64,000 nucleotides of DNA from Petunia secreta (lineage: Eukaryota > Streptophyta > Magnoliopsida > Solanales > Solanaceae): contig JARKIP010000003.1 in assembly GCA_029990175.1 (NCBI GenBank), positions 1,054,001 to 1,118,000 on the forward strand. The letters are read 5' to 3'. How positions within the stretch are numbered: the first letter of the stretch is position 1; every line of letters starts with the position of its first letter. The notes under the pieces were generated by a model that was not told the origin of the DNA, did no database searches, and saw nothing but the letters and a program-made list of their open reading frames with translations. Positions 11,209-22,256 of this stretch are shown in pieces. Made by a program: the position numbers and the translations under genes.

Positions 11209-12754
11209 ACAAATCAGGTTAGCACAAAAAGAATCACAGATTGCAGCCTAAAGTTGTTGTGCGTCATCCCGAAACGGTTAACGGTGTAAGCTGAGTGTAC
11301 CGGTCGTATCCCGGAAAGATTGCTACGTGCCTTGAGCAAAATTGGAACAAAATTGGATATTTTTTTTTCCGACTCAACAAGCATACCTTAGAAAAATGAC
11401 ATGAGACGAACTTCAAATAAGATGCTTGACATGATGCACGAGTCAAAGATATATACAAACTGACACATTGGGCGGGTACACCCAGACGGTAAAAATAATG
11501 GGACTCGACATTTTAGCGGAGTCGAATTATTTCACGAGGATCGACACAAAATACGACTTAGCTAATTACAATTTATCGTCTGCACCCTGACTTGACCTTA
11601 AACAAAACAAAATAAAGCGGGACCCTAAAACAATATTTTTTTTAATGAAAAATTAAGACTCAACCGGAGATTCGAAACGGAACTTAAGAACAGATTATGA
11701 AATAAACTATTTTTTCTTATCCAAAAAGTGACTCCAAAATCGGACATTACGACAATACAAAGACGGACACATTTTTTTTTTTTTTTGAAACAAACTCTTT
11801 GATCTAATTCGAGAAAGAATCTTAGAGTATTTATAAAATCTGGCAATTAGGACGACCCAACGACACAACAATATTACACAAACTAGACACAAAATTGGTT
11901 TCTAAAATTGGCCATTATGACGGCGTAAAACCTCGATAAATTATTTTCAAAATATGGACTTGATTTGGACACAAACTCAACACAAAAGAGTGCCAAAATT
12001 TCACCATTATAACGGCGCAAAACTATGACAAATTATTTTCTAATACTTGAGACCAAACCCGGACACAAAATTAGACTCTAAGAGTTCTTTAAAAAATGCG
12101 CCATTATAACGGCGTAAAATGACAACTAAACAAAAAATATTTCGAAACACGGGACTAAACCCAATTTCTATCATTTTCTTTTTTCGTTTTTTTTTCCAAA
12201 ATTTGGCTCTCGCCCCTCGATGATCGGTCAGCATAACAACCTTTCGACTAGAACAATGCAACACATAATATGCCCATGATATGTCATTTGGGGACGCGGG
12301 CGCCATCATGACACGAGGGAGTCAGCCTAGACAAGTGCGGTACCGGTGTACCGCACCTCACTAAGTCTAATGACATGCAAATAAATCGGCCTAGATAGAA
12401 GCACAGGTTCAACTCTAGGTGACTCAATGGTTCATGTTCTATAGTTTCTGGCAATTTGAAAGTGCACCGGGGGTACCGCTCGACAACGTCTAACGGCCTA
12501 ACCCAGCGCACCTCCTCCTAAGAAGGGTTAACTTTTTGTGTCCTGAGACACGACAGAAATTCCAGAGGCCGAAGCGAAACTGGTGTGCATGTGTGCAGTG
12601 TTCCAGAAGACTCAGAGGTGTACGAGAGAAGACAGTTGTGTATATATAGTTCAAACATATCAAAGCAGTAACATTCAAGGCAACATATACAAACAATATT
12701 CAAATGTCGAAAGCGACAAATTTTAAAGCCTGAGACTCTCAGTTTTCACTTTCC
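11209..12754 (-). other. 5' leader between PBS and gag, with degenerate repeats
   Basis: No convincing ORF is seen. Between about 11,730 and 12,120 a roughly 100-bp unit recurs with the words CCATTATAACGGCGTAAAA, GACAAATTATTTTC and CGGACACAAA, near 11,742, 11,911, 12,003 and 12,100. Relatives of the Ogre group often have a long leader or an extra 5' ORF; if one existed here it has been lost. Confidence 0.55.
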
Positions 12755-12772
12755 TCCCCAGCGGAATCGCCA
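12755..12772 (-). other. Primer-binding site, tRNA-Arg type
   Basis: The minus strand reads TGGCGATTCCGCTGGGGA, three bases after the LTR end (TGACA at 12,776). It resembles the tRNA-Arg-complementary PBS described for Ogre elements. This site fixes the inner LTR boundary and the element orientation. Confidence 0.75.
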
Positions 12773-12775
12773 AGC

Positions 12776-15700
12776 TGTCACGACCCTTTTTTTACTTAAA
12801 AAGAAAAAAACTTGATGTATTTTAAAAGGTCTGTGACTGGTGTTAATAGGTACACAATTTATTTAGAGATTTTCGGAGTCGCCACTTGATAAGTTAAAGG
12901 TGTGCCAAGTCACCAAAGCGGTGTACCTAGAACACCTATGACTCGTAAATGGTCTGTGTCAGAGTTCCGGGTAAGGATCTCGGTTGACTCTCGGGAAGGT
13001 GTTAGGCACCCTTGAGTCCTGTGCCAAGCACAGTTGCTTCATTGACGCATTTCGACTCTTTGAAGTTGTTTGTGTATTTGCCTTGATTTTGTTACGCTTC
13101 AATTTTTTTTTTTTTAATCATTTGACAATTGAAACTCCAATCGAATATAATCGCGCGAGAACTTCACTCGTTCGAAATCTTTCGACTTAAATCAATTAAA
13201 TCGCGGAGGTACTTCACCTATTCGAAATCTCTTGACTTAAATGAGGTTCAAGTGAAAAAAAAAAGACTTATTTAATTTTTATTGAACTTGATTCGGCCTA
13301 TTAGCTTGCCAACTCGCGTTTCTTTTTGCTTTATCAAGTATTTGCTATCATGTCTAAAAATATAATTTACTTAGTTTGTTTGCACAGTTTACAAGCTTAC
13401 TGATAAGTTTAGCGAGTTTGCATTGCTTATCTTAATTTTATGCTAACAATCCTATTTTACTTCATCATTTTACAAATCTGCACACCTTTATAAGTTAGAG
13501 TTTTAAACGCGAGCCCTGTTTATTATTTTTTTTTTAAATCTAAATTTGCCTAAACTTGTAAAATTCATTTGTAAAAAGATGAGATAGATTAAACAAGGTG
13601 GCCCCGATCTGTCTTGGAAATCAGATTTGGGATCATGCGGGTTGTAGCCCCTAAATGAAATACATCACACATATATTTGGAGTCATTTTTAATTCCAGTA
13701 AGTAGACTTTCACCTAACCCACTCTTATTTTTTATTTTATGTCACCACAATAAGATAAAGATGAAGCAAAATACAAAATACAATTAACAATAGCATTCCT
13801 TTAGGCTTTCAGTTTACATCTCATATAAAGTGATAGCATGCTTTCAAATGAAAATACAAGATAAGAATAATATTTACCTTGTGAGATAAATTCCAAATGC
13901 CCACACCAAGGAAACAAACAGCCCAGTTTCAAACCAGAACAGCAACAACCAAACAGTCAACCCCACCAAATAGCCCCCTATTTTTAAAGAGACTCCAGAC
14001 CGTTCAATTTTTCTCTTCTTTCTTTTCTAACGTTCTTTGCTAAAACTCTAGTTTCCCTGCTATCTTAGACCTGTTCTTCTCTCTTAAGAGTGAGGAAGAA
14101 GTGTTGTTTTTTTTTTCTTTTCTTGTGAGGTGTATTTTCTCTGGTCTACTCTCTTCTTTTTGTGTTGTGTTACCAGATCTGTTCTTTGTTTTCTAGGGTG
14201 AAAAATGAAGGAGTAGTATCTCTCAGATCTTTTTGTGTTAGGAGAGTGTTCTCCAGATCTGTGTCTCTTCTCTGATTTTCGTGTCTCAGATCTGCCCCAA
14301 AATGAAGAAAGGAAAAAGGCTAAATAGGCTAAGGGATGGGGGTAAAAAGTTGGGTGAAAGACGGTCATGTGCCTATATTTTTTAACTTTCTGAAAATTAG
14401 TCTAGACATACTAAAAGACTTGGAAAAAGTTGGCATAAAGCCTCCAAAGGTGCTGCTACTTGTACCTTCTCTTTTTTCAACTTTTTGACTTGCTTTTAAC
14501 TTCTTTCTTTAAGACTAATTTAATCAAGACCAGAATTTGATTCCAAACCCACAACCATTACAAACTCAACAAAGCGAACGGACCTGCTTATTGAGCAAAA
14601 AAAAAAAAAAGCCAACTCCCAGCTTGACCAACCCACTACACAAAATGGACTTAAAAGTCCAAGAACTCAAGCACATCAGGTCCAATCTAAATGCAGCATT
14701 CAAAAGCTTTTCTTAACACTTAAGACATACTGGGAGCAAATACTTGACTACTCTACTCCTATATACTTGATGTCAAACTAACTAAAAAAGAAACAGATCA
14801 TTGGCTTTCACACTTACGGGCTCAAGCAGAAAACTCATCAACAAGCTAGAGCAAGATTTCTAACAAACTAAGCAAACAGGAGATAGACAGTTTCACGCTT
14901 TGATCATACTAACACAATAACCAATTCTACACTGAGCTATACACCTAAGACAGGATTTAACCAAGTTAAGCTTAACTAGAAGACAAAATTCACGTGAACT
15001 TCACATTTGTATGAGGCACAACAGCGGGACATTCACATGTGAGCTTAGATTGGCAGTGAACCAATGAAGAGGTAACAAACTTGAAAACAATACATACACA
15101 CCGATCAGACATTCTCAAAGCGAACGCTCACTTTACCGATTAATAACTACGACCAAATCAACAATGAAGCAATGGAAACAATCATAGGACCTCATGTCTA
15201 AACAAACAAAGTCAGCGGACAAGGCAAAGACAAACGAATGCTCGGGAACGTGACAGGAAGCGACAAGTTTATGGTTCAATAGATATCAAATGAAAACTAA
15301 TGGTTTCACATTCAAACTTAAAGATGAACAGATCATACTATCTCAGGCACAATGGCATATATAACCTTTTTCACAATTCACAAACTAAACTTCACTTTGG
15401 ACGAGAACATAGCTATTCCGAACAATCTACACATGAAATTCATATTCGATATTTAATTGTGGCTAAACTACAACAGTAAAGGACGTAAAGAAAACAGTTG
15501 GGAATCTACTTCTAACCCGACGTTGCCAAGCTCATTGACGCTAACCAACTGCTGTGTCATTACCTCGCCATTGTCCAGCCACCAGCGCCTCGCTGTTGCG
15601 TCAACAACGCCATTGAAACACCCCTCGCGTCAACGTCGCCTTCACAGCCCTTGGAATACTAGTCATCACTGCCTCACCAAGACGACTCAACACCACAGCT

Positions 15701-16448
15701 CCCAAACGCAAACTCCAGTCATGCTTAAGCCATTCGGATCCGTTCCCTTCTACTTCTAACGGAAACGATCCCATTTGGGGTCGTTTCAGTTAGAAAAAGT
15801 AAAGAATGGAAAGAGGAGAAAGAGAATAGTGTGTACCCGTAAAAAATCAATGGAAAAAATGAAGAACTCAACGGAAAAGCTTATGCCGTGTTTCGAATCT
15901 CAATCCTTGAATTTTAGAAATAACCGAAGCCAGATCGAGGGAGAGGAGAGCGAGGTGGTTCTGGGAATGTATTTAATTGGCCTGAGACGAGTGATCGCCG
16001 CCGTCGCCGGTGGCGGGGATCGGTGGTGGTGAAGAATTGGGCAAGGCTTCTTTTGTCTGATGATTTTGGGAATTAGGGTGAATTGGGGGAAATTGTGGGT
16101 TAAAAGGGAAGATGGGCCGGGTCAGTTCTTCAATGGGCTGCATTTCCTTTCATGTTTAGCCGGCCCGATGGCATTCTTTCAAAAATTAGACAAGCTTCAC
16201 CCTGATTAACTAGCACCAACTCAATTAACTCAATCGAGAAAGATCCCACAAAGTCAAGATAGACATTTAATTAACCAAATAACTATTCAACACAACAAAT
16301 ATTATTTTTGGTAATTTTTGATATTTTTGTCCTGATTATACAATTACAATAGCTAAACAAAGGATAAAAATCTAGCAAAAATACAAGATAATTAACGCTA
16401 TTATTTCACATAATTTTTGTATTTTTGTGCCAAAATTAGGTGATTACA
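12776..16448 (-). repeat. Right (5') LTR of the Ogre-like element, 3,673 bp
   Basis: On the plus strand it starts TGTCACGACCC and ends GGTGATTACA, so on the minus strand it has canonical TG...CA ends. The inner end is followed by the PBS. The part from 14,534 onward duplicates the left LTR, while 12,776-14,533 exists only here. It is non-coding apart from short chance frames. Confidence 0.85.
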
Positions 16449-16616
16449 GCTGCCCCTCTTTGTTCGGGAACATGAAGAGTTTTCGGACAAAGACGTAATC
16501 ATCAACTAATTTTGGCTTTTTCGGTTCTAGCCGAGAACACGCTTGCAAAATTGTGACCGTACCCTGACAACAAGGCTACCTACATATCCTTGGACTAAGA
16601 AATCGGGTCAGTGTAG
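16449..16616 (-). repeat. Internal-region fragment beyond the right LTR
   Basis: The sequence is nearly identical to 5,131-5,298, including the polypurine tract and the conserved 60-bp motif (copy 3, 16,555-16,616). It lies outside the right LTR, where an intact element would have host DNA. It is therefore the stump of a second internal region, expected in an LTR-internal-LTR-internal array produced by unequal recombination. Confidence 0.8.
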
Positions 16617-17006
16617 AGCTTAAAGAACGTTTTTTGCCTTTCTCTTATCTTTCAACATATTCACAAGCACGACACGTTAGAGCATTACTGGAATTAACCG
16701 GAGAAAAAGAAGAAGATATTAATTAGAATTAATGTATTTTATGGGAAGAAACTTAAAACCGTTTTAGCTTTATTAATGCTTATTGCTAAGCCTGTAGCAA
16801 CTGGCATTGTCACACAGCAATGTCATGACTTGCATCCCTCTCAGGTCACCGCTACTGGTTCAGCTTTCTAACAGAGTATCAGGTAAATACTGCGGGACCA
16901 ATTTAATGTCACAAACTAAAAAAATTACCCGTACATAACTATTTGAGAAGTAATAAAAATCTCCACGAAGTTAAGTAGAGTAATGAATACATGTACAACC
17001 TGCTTC
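16617..17006. other. Non-coding host DNA upstream of the Copia insertion
   Basis: AT-rich sequence without a recognisable gene. The last five bases (GCTTC) are the probable target site of the Copia element. Confidence 0.5.
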
Positions 17007-17293
17007 TGTTGGAGTTAGTATTTTACCCGTGTTCTAGTCTGTATAAGTTTCCTTGTTATACATACATTTCATTAGCTAATTATTGTATATGGGCTGATGC
17101 CTATTTTGTAATAGTTATTACAATTGTAATTGGGTCACAGGCCCACATATATAAAGCAACTCATGGGCTACGTCGGCCCCATCGCTTCATTTTCCTAAAT
17201 TCCTCAGCTTCCACTTCTGATATTCTCTCTCTAAACAAACCCTAGTCGCTTTACATTTCTCACCGGCGATCAACCTGAATTGTTGTTCTAACA
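17007..17293 (+). repeat. 5' LTR of the Copia element
   Basis: It begins TGTTGGAG and ends CTAACA, immediately before the PBS. A TATA box sits at 17,148. Only its last 122 bases (17,172-17,293) are repeated at the other end of the element. Confidence 0.88.
17148..17155 (+). promoter_or_regulatory. TATA box of the Copia LTR
   Basis: TATATAAA lies 24 bases upstream of the first base of the segment that is repeated at the 3' end, close to the position expected for the transcription start and hence the R region. Confidence 0.6.
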
Positions 17294-17305
17294 TGGTATC
17301 AGAGC
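17294..17305 (+). other. Primer-binding site, initiator tRNA-Met type
   Basis: TGGTATCAGAGC directly follows the LTR end. This is the standard initiator tRNA-Met complement of plant Copia elements. Confidence 0.9.
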
Positions 17306-17668
17306 ACATCATGCGAAAGATCTTGCTCTCCGCTTTCGTCCGATAGTACCCTCCGGCGATTTCACCGGAATTTTTTGAAGTCCGGTGATTCCTTTTTCAG
17401 TTACATTAGCATTTTCCGGTGACTATTCATGGTGAGTCTTCTCCCTCCGGCGGATTGTTCTCATTAATTTTCATTCCTTCCAGCAATACTCTGCTTTAAT
17501 TCACCTAGGGTTTCAATTCCGGGTGACAATTTTTTTAGAGTTCTGATCGCAGAGTTTCGTCCTCTGTTTTTGTGGAAATCGATTGCTAGTATACTAGATA
17601 CAATCCCTGTATTTTGAGAATATTTTGACCTATAAACCCTTAGTATCCCTACTTGCACTTTTACTGAA

Positions 17669-20389
17669 ATGGAAGACGTAGAGTCTCAGGAAAATACCAC
17701 ACATAATGATTCCAACACTGAGTTTCCTAGCGTGGCTGCCCTTCCTCCCTCACATCCCTTTTACCTCCACCCATCTGATAATCCAGGGTTACACTTAGTA
17801 CCTAAGCAATTTAATGGTATCGGCTTTGGAGCATGGAGAAGAGCTATTGTCATTGGGCTTTCTGCCAAGAAGAAAATGGGGTTTATCAATGGAACTTATG
17901 TACAACCCCCACCTGAATCACCCCTATTCGATCAGTGGGAACAATGCAACAACATGGTCATTGCCTGGCTTCTCAACTCCATTGACCCTGAAATTGCACA
18001 GAGTGTCATATATTCCACCACTGCTAGGGGGATCTGGGAGGAATTAAATGAGAGGTATGGTGAAGCTAATGGAGCAACAATGTATGAAGTGCAAAAGCAA
18101 TTAAGTTCTAGTTCTCAGGGAGCCTCTGACATAAGCAGTTACTTTAACAAGATGAAAAGATTGTGGTCTGAAATGGAGTCACTTGATTCTGACTCTCATT
18201 GTGTGTGCACCTGCACTTGTGGAGGGAAGAAGAAGATGATAAAGAGGACAGAGAATCAGAAGCTGATGCAATTCCTCATGGGTCTAAATGAGGCTTACAA
18301 CAATGCTAGAGGAAATATCCTGATGATGCAGCCCTTGCCTGGCATAAGCAAGGCATATTCTTTGGTAATCCAAGATGAGAAACAAAGAGGAATCCAGAAT
18401 ATGGCACCTTTCCAAAATGAATCTGCTTCTTTTTCTGTTGGTTCTCAGTCAGGGCAAAATTATTCATCTCAATCTAGATACAATTTTAATACTCCTCAGC
18501 ACTCAAACCAAAGAAGACAATCTAATCAGAGGAAGATTTTCTGCAAATACTGTAAGAAGGATGGTCATGTTATAGATGACTGTTTGAAGCTGAAGTTCAA
18601 GAATCAACAGTCCTCTGGTGGTTACTCTCAACATTCATCACAGAATACTAATCAGACCTCCAAGATGGGTACTAGGACTGGACGACTGGCTGCCAGTGCT
18701 CATTCCAACCCTACAGCTCCTGAACTTTCTTCTGGGCAAGCTGCTGTGATCACACCTGAACAATATACTCAGCTGATGAATATCTTGCAAGGTGTGCAAG
18801 TGACACAATCTGATGATGTTGCTCCAGTCCCTGCTTCTGCCAACTTTGCAGGTATACCTAATTGCTCCTGTAGTGTAAGTTGTAGGCATTGTAATTGTCT
18901 TGGCTCTACTTTGAATGCTGATACATGGATATTAGACTCTGGGGCATCAGATCATATGACATCTAACAAATCCCTATTGTCAGACATTACCCATCTTACT
19001 ACCCCTTACCTAGTCAATTTACCAAATGGTTATAAAGTTAAAGTCTCCTGTTTTGGCACTGTTTTCATTAATGATTCTGTTGTTCTTTCCAAAGTACTAT
19101 TTGTTCCTACTTTTAAATACAACCTCATTTCAGTACATAAGTTGTTGGCTAACTCCACTCTTAGCCTAACTTTTACCCACTCAAACTGTTTGCTACAGGG
19201 CCCTTCTCTGAGGAAGCCATTGGTACTTGGTAAAGTGGCTGAAGGGCTCTACCTCCTACAAGTGACTTCTTCAACTTCTCCGGGACATTCTGCACATCCT
19301 GTCACTACCTCCCCTGCCCCTGTTCCTATGTCTGTTCATGTAAATACTTTGAATGTTAATAAGGCACATGTTTTGTGGCACCATAGACTAGGCCATCTTC
19401 CCTTTCCCAAATTACAGAAAATAGAGAGTATAAATGTACCAATCTGTGAAAAACAACCATTCATTTGTAACATTTGCCCACTTGCTAGACAACAAAGAAA
19501 TTCATTTCCAATCAGTTCTTCCCATGCATCAAATGTGTTTGATTTAATTCATGTGGATGTATGGGGTCCTTATCACACTCCCACTCAAAAACATTATAAA
19601 TATTTTTTAACTATCGTGGATGACTGTAGTAGGACAACTTGGACTCATCTTCTTAGTCACAAGAGCAATGCTTTAACAATCCTTAAATCTTTCTTTTCTA
19701 TGGTCAAGACACAATTTAACCTGCCCATTAAAACCATTCGAACTGATAATGCACTAGAACTTGGCACTAGTCATGAAGCCTCACAGTTTTTTCAAAGTGT
19801 TGGTGTTCTCCATCAAACTTCTTGTGTCTACACTCCTCAACAAAATGGGATTGTTGAAAGAAAACACAAGCACCTCTTAGAGACAGCAAGAGCACTACTT
19901 TTTCACTCTAAGTTGCCACTACATTTTTTGGGAGATTGTGTTCTTACTGCTACTTACTTGATCAACAGGTTTCCTAGTGCCATTCTTTCAGGTAAAACTC
20001 CTTTTGAGGTTCTCCATGGTTGCCAACCCTCCTATGACCACTTGAAGAGTTTTGGGTGTCTCTGTTATGCTGTTATACCTGCTCCTCATAGAAACAAGTT
20101 TTCTCCCAGGTCCAGTCCATGTGTTTTTCTAGGTTACATTCCTGGCAAGAAAGCTTACAAGTTGCTCCAACTCTCTAACCACACCGTCTTAATCTCCAGG
20201 GATGTTGTGTTTCATGAGGATGTCTTCCCCTACTCAGATCATTCTTCATGTAGGACTGTCTTCCCTGATGCCACTCATTCTACTGTTTTTAATGACCCCA
20301 TTCTTCCCACTCCAGGTCGGCCCCATCGCTTCATTTTCCTAAATTCCTCAGCTTCCACTTCTGATATTCTCTCTCTAAACAAACCCTAG
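17669..20389 (+). CDS. Copia gag-protease-integrase polyprotein, truncated, 906 aa
   Basis: Domains in order are: a Copia gag N-terminal segment (about 34-76), the UBN2-type gag core (about 85-230, with IWEELNERYG), a CCHC zinc knuckle (C292, C295, H300, C305), the aspartic protease motif LDSGAS with D423, the gag-pre-integrase HHCC region (LWHHRLGH near 569-576 and CNIC at 600-603), and integrase with D630, D693 and E730. The following FEVLHG...FGCLCYAV and VFLGY segments are the usual post-integrase landmarks. Reverse transcriptase and RNase H should follow but are missing. From residue about 883 the frame runs into the LTR fragment, so the last 24 residues (ending LSLNKP) are encoded by LTR sequence. 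No internal stop is present. A Cys-rich insert (CVCTCTCGG) lies at 178-186. The start codon is the first ATG after the leader and gives full gag coverage. Confidence 0.9.
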   Translation: MEDVESQENTTHNDSNTEFPSVAALPPSHPFYLHPSDNPGLHLVPKQFNGIGFGAWRRAIVIGLSAKKKMGFINGTYVQPPPESPLFDQWEQCNNMVIAWLLNSIDPEIAQSVIYSTTARGIWEELNERYGEANGATMYEVQKQLSSSSQGASDISSYFNKMKRLWSEMESLDSDSHCVCTCTCGGKKKMIKRTENQKLMQFLMGLNEAYNNARGNILMMQPLPGISKAYSLVIQDEKQRGIQNMAPFQNESASFSVGSQSGQNYSSQSRYNFNTPQHSNQRRQSNQRKIFCKYCKKDGHVIDDCLKLKFKNQQSSGGYSQHSSQNTNQTSKMGTRTGRLAASAHSNPTAPELSSGQAAVITPEQYTQLMNILQGVQVTQSDDVAPVPASANFAGIPNCSCSVSCRHCNCLGSTLNADTWILDSGASDHMTSNKSLLSDITHLTTPYLVNLPNGYKVKVSCFGTVFINDSVVLSKVLFVPTFKYNLISVHKLLANSTLSLTFTHSNCLLQGPSLRKPLVLGKVAEGLYLLQVTSSTSPGHSAHPVTTSPAPVPMSVHVNTLNVNKAHVLWHHRLGHLPFPKLQKIESINVPICEKQPFICNICPLARQQRNSFPISSSHASNVFDLIHVDVWGPYHTPTQKHYKYFLTIVDDCSRTTWTHLLSHKSNALTILKSFFSMVKTQFNLPIKTIRTDNALELGTSHEASQFFQSVGVLHQTSCVYTPQQNGIVERKHKHLLETARALLFHSKLPLHFLGDCVLTATYLINRFPSAILSGKTPFEVLHGCQPSYDHLKSFGCLCYAVIPAPHRNKFSPRSSPCVFLGYIPGKKAYKLLQLSNHTVLISRDVVFHEDVFPYSDHSSCRTVFPDATHSTVFNDPILPTPGRPHRFIFLNSSASTSDILSLNKP

Positions 20390-20437
20390 TCGCTTTACAT
20401 TTCTCACCGGCGATCAACCTGAATTGTTGTTCTAACA
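20316..20437 (+). repeat. 3' LTR fragment (R-U5 portion only)
   Basis: It is identical over 122 bases to 17,172-17,293. The preceding U3 (17,007-17,171 in the 5' LTR) is absent, and pol sequence abuts it directly at 20,315/20,316. Confidence 0.92.
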
Positions 20438-21700
20438 GCTTTTCTACAGTCTCCTTCCTTCATATTTTCTTGATCACAAAATTTATGAGGAATTTTTTCT
20501 TTCTCTGAACTCTGGAAGAGCTAAAGCAGTAATTTCATATTCCAATATTTTAAAAGGGATAGAAAATAGAAATTATTGAAAGAAACCAAGTATTTATATG
20601 ACGTACTTGGTGTAGTTCTTTAGAATCTGAAGAGAAGATATGGAGGAGCAATTATCTCCAGATTCTTGAATGTCATTCTTTATATGTTACTTTCTAAGTA
20701 GACGTTAGTTAGCTTTATTTAGTGGCTAACAAGAAATGTGTCATGTAATAAAATCGAACATATATAGGAATATTGGTGTTCAAATAGGAAAACAACAAAC
20801 AACGAGTCTCACAAATGAGGTCCTTCAAATTAATAAAACGAGATACCTAAATTGAGCCAAAAGGACTAACAATATCCAAGATTCTCTTACCTTGATTCCT
20901 TTCGATCTATTAGGTTCAATCTTTCTCGAATCAGTTTAACACAAAAGTGTATCTTGGACTTCTTGACTAGACAAGATCACAAGTAACGTCTTCTTCCTCA
21001 TTTCACTACATGACATGCATCTAATCCACTTATCACGCTTATATTTACATAGGCTAATAATAAAAATAAGACCTTTAACTCCCTCAACACGCGTAATTGA
21101 GAGACTCATCATATCAGCTTTGGAGACTTGGGAGAAAATCAAAAGATTAACTAAAGGTGAAAAGCTTAGTTACCATCTCTTCTAAGATTTTCCCACAGAA
21201 CATCACCTAAAAAGTTGGGCTTATTGCAGACTCATCTATGAGAATTCAACAATCTTGTTGAATTTGCAGAGAGAAATTGTGTCTAATTATATCATATTAA
21301 CATTACCTTCTGAACACACACAGCCTGAAGCTGAAAATGCTAAAAACATCTGAAAAAGTATTCAATTAGACTATTCACAGTTTACACTCTGTTTAGGAGG
21401 GACGCAAACACAAGAACTGTTTTCCTCAGAGTCACACCACCACACCTTATGACGAAAGGGACAAAGGATGGATATCAACTTTACATCTGTGATCAAAGAA
21501 AACTATACCTGGAGAATGGGATACAGATTGACAAGCACAATAGGGTCTTCATGAGTATAAATCGGAAAATCTTATCCTAGAGCATTCTGAGAACCGGAGT
21601 TCATTCCCCTCGTAAAGTGGACATTTCTTGACCAAACCAGTTTTACAAAGAGCAGATCCCAAGTTCTAAAACAGAATCTTCTTCAAATGCATTTCTCCAC
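20438..21700. other. Non-coding region between Copia element and PAH gene copy
   Basis: AT-rich host sequence. I see no ORF with recognisable homology and no RNA gene. From about 21,600 it becomes similar to the sequence downstream of the other PAH copy (near 33,430 onward), marking the edge of the duplicated unit. Confidence 0.5.
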
Positions 21701-22256
21701 TTTTCCAGTACAAGTGTCATTCACAATGATTAATACATCAGTAGCATCACACTCTCCAGTCATTAGCCCATCAAGGGCGAAAATACCGCCTCCTAGTAAA
21801 AATACTTTTTCCATAACGAATCTGTTCATTAACATAAGATTCTATAAATGACCAAAATCTGCGCCTTCTCATGAACACATATACAGCAACAGTTTACAAA
21901 GTTCAAAATTTTCAATCGATGTGGAACATAATTGTAATTTCCTCCCACGCTTGTTTATACACATGAAAACAAAACAAATAGCAACTGTACTAATGAATGT
22001 GGATGTATAGGATATGAGAAAATTGAGTAAAACACATCCTTTTGAAGGATGCGTGTGCAAAACAACAGCAAACGAGTAAACTCCCTTGTGTAATATACAG
22101 CTATAATAAGACTGTCCTTGGTCAGCCTTAGTTGCAAGGTGCACACATGAAGCAGCAATTTGATTAAAAGTTAATATTTGGATACATTTTATCTGAATCT
22201 CTCCATAGCCGTGAAGTGCCACCCTGATTCTCAAAAAATGATTTGGATGGACTGGT

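Larger units (their letters stand above)
3215..16616 (-). mobile_element. Ogre/Tat-like Ty3/gypsy retrotransposon, gag-only, truncated array
   Basis: Read on the minus strand the order is LTR (16,448-12,776), primer-binding site (12,772-12,755), leader, gag (11,208-8,938), a non-coding repeat-rich stretch, polypurine tract (5,146-5,131) and a second LTR (5,130-3,215). The 3.67-kb LTR, the tRNA-Arg-type PBS and the internal tandem repeats fit the Ogre/Tat branch of Ty3/gypsy. Protease, reverse transcriptase, RNase H and integrase are absent, so the element would depend on enzymes from an autonomous relative. The two LTR copies differ at roughly 30-35 positions over about 1.9 kb by eye (near 2%), a moderately recent insertion. 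The extra internal fragment at 16,449-16,616 shows recombination after or before insertion. Confidence 0.8.
17007..20437 (+). mobile_element. Ty1/Copia retrotransposon with deleted RT/RH and U3
   Basis: A 287-bp 5' LTR (TGTTGGAG...CTAACA) is followed by a PBS, a leader, a gag-protease-integrase frame and then directly by a 122-bp R-U5-like 3' LTR fragment. Flanking pentamers GCTTC (17,002-17,006) and GCTTT (20,438-20,442) look like a target duplication with one mismatch. The 122-bp repeat copies are identical, so the insertion is young. Without reverse transcriptase it is non-autonomous. Confidence 0.88.

Noticed and set aside
20311..20320. Splicing of a retrotransposon RNA as the origin of the Copia junction
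   Set aside because: The LTR base pair before the repeated segment reads AC rather than AG, so there is no canonical acceptor.
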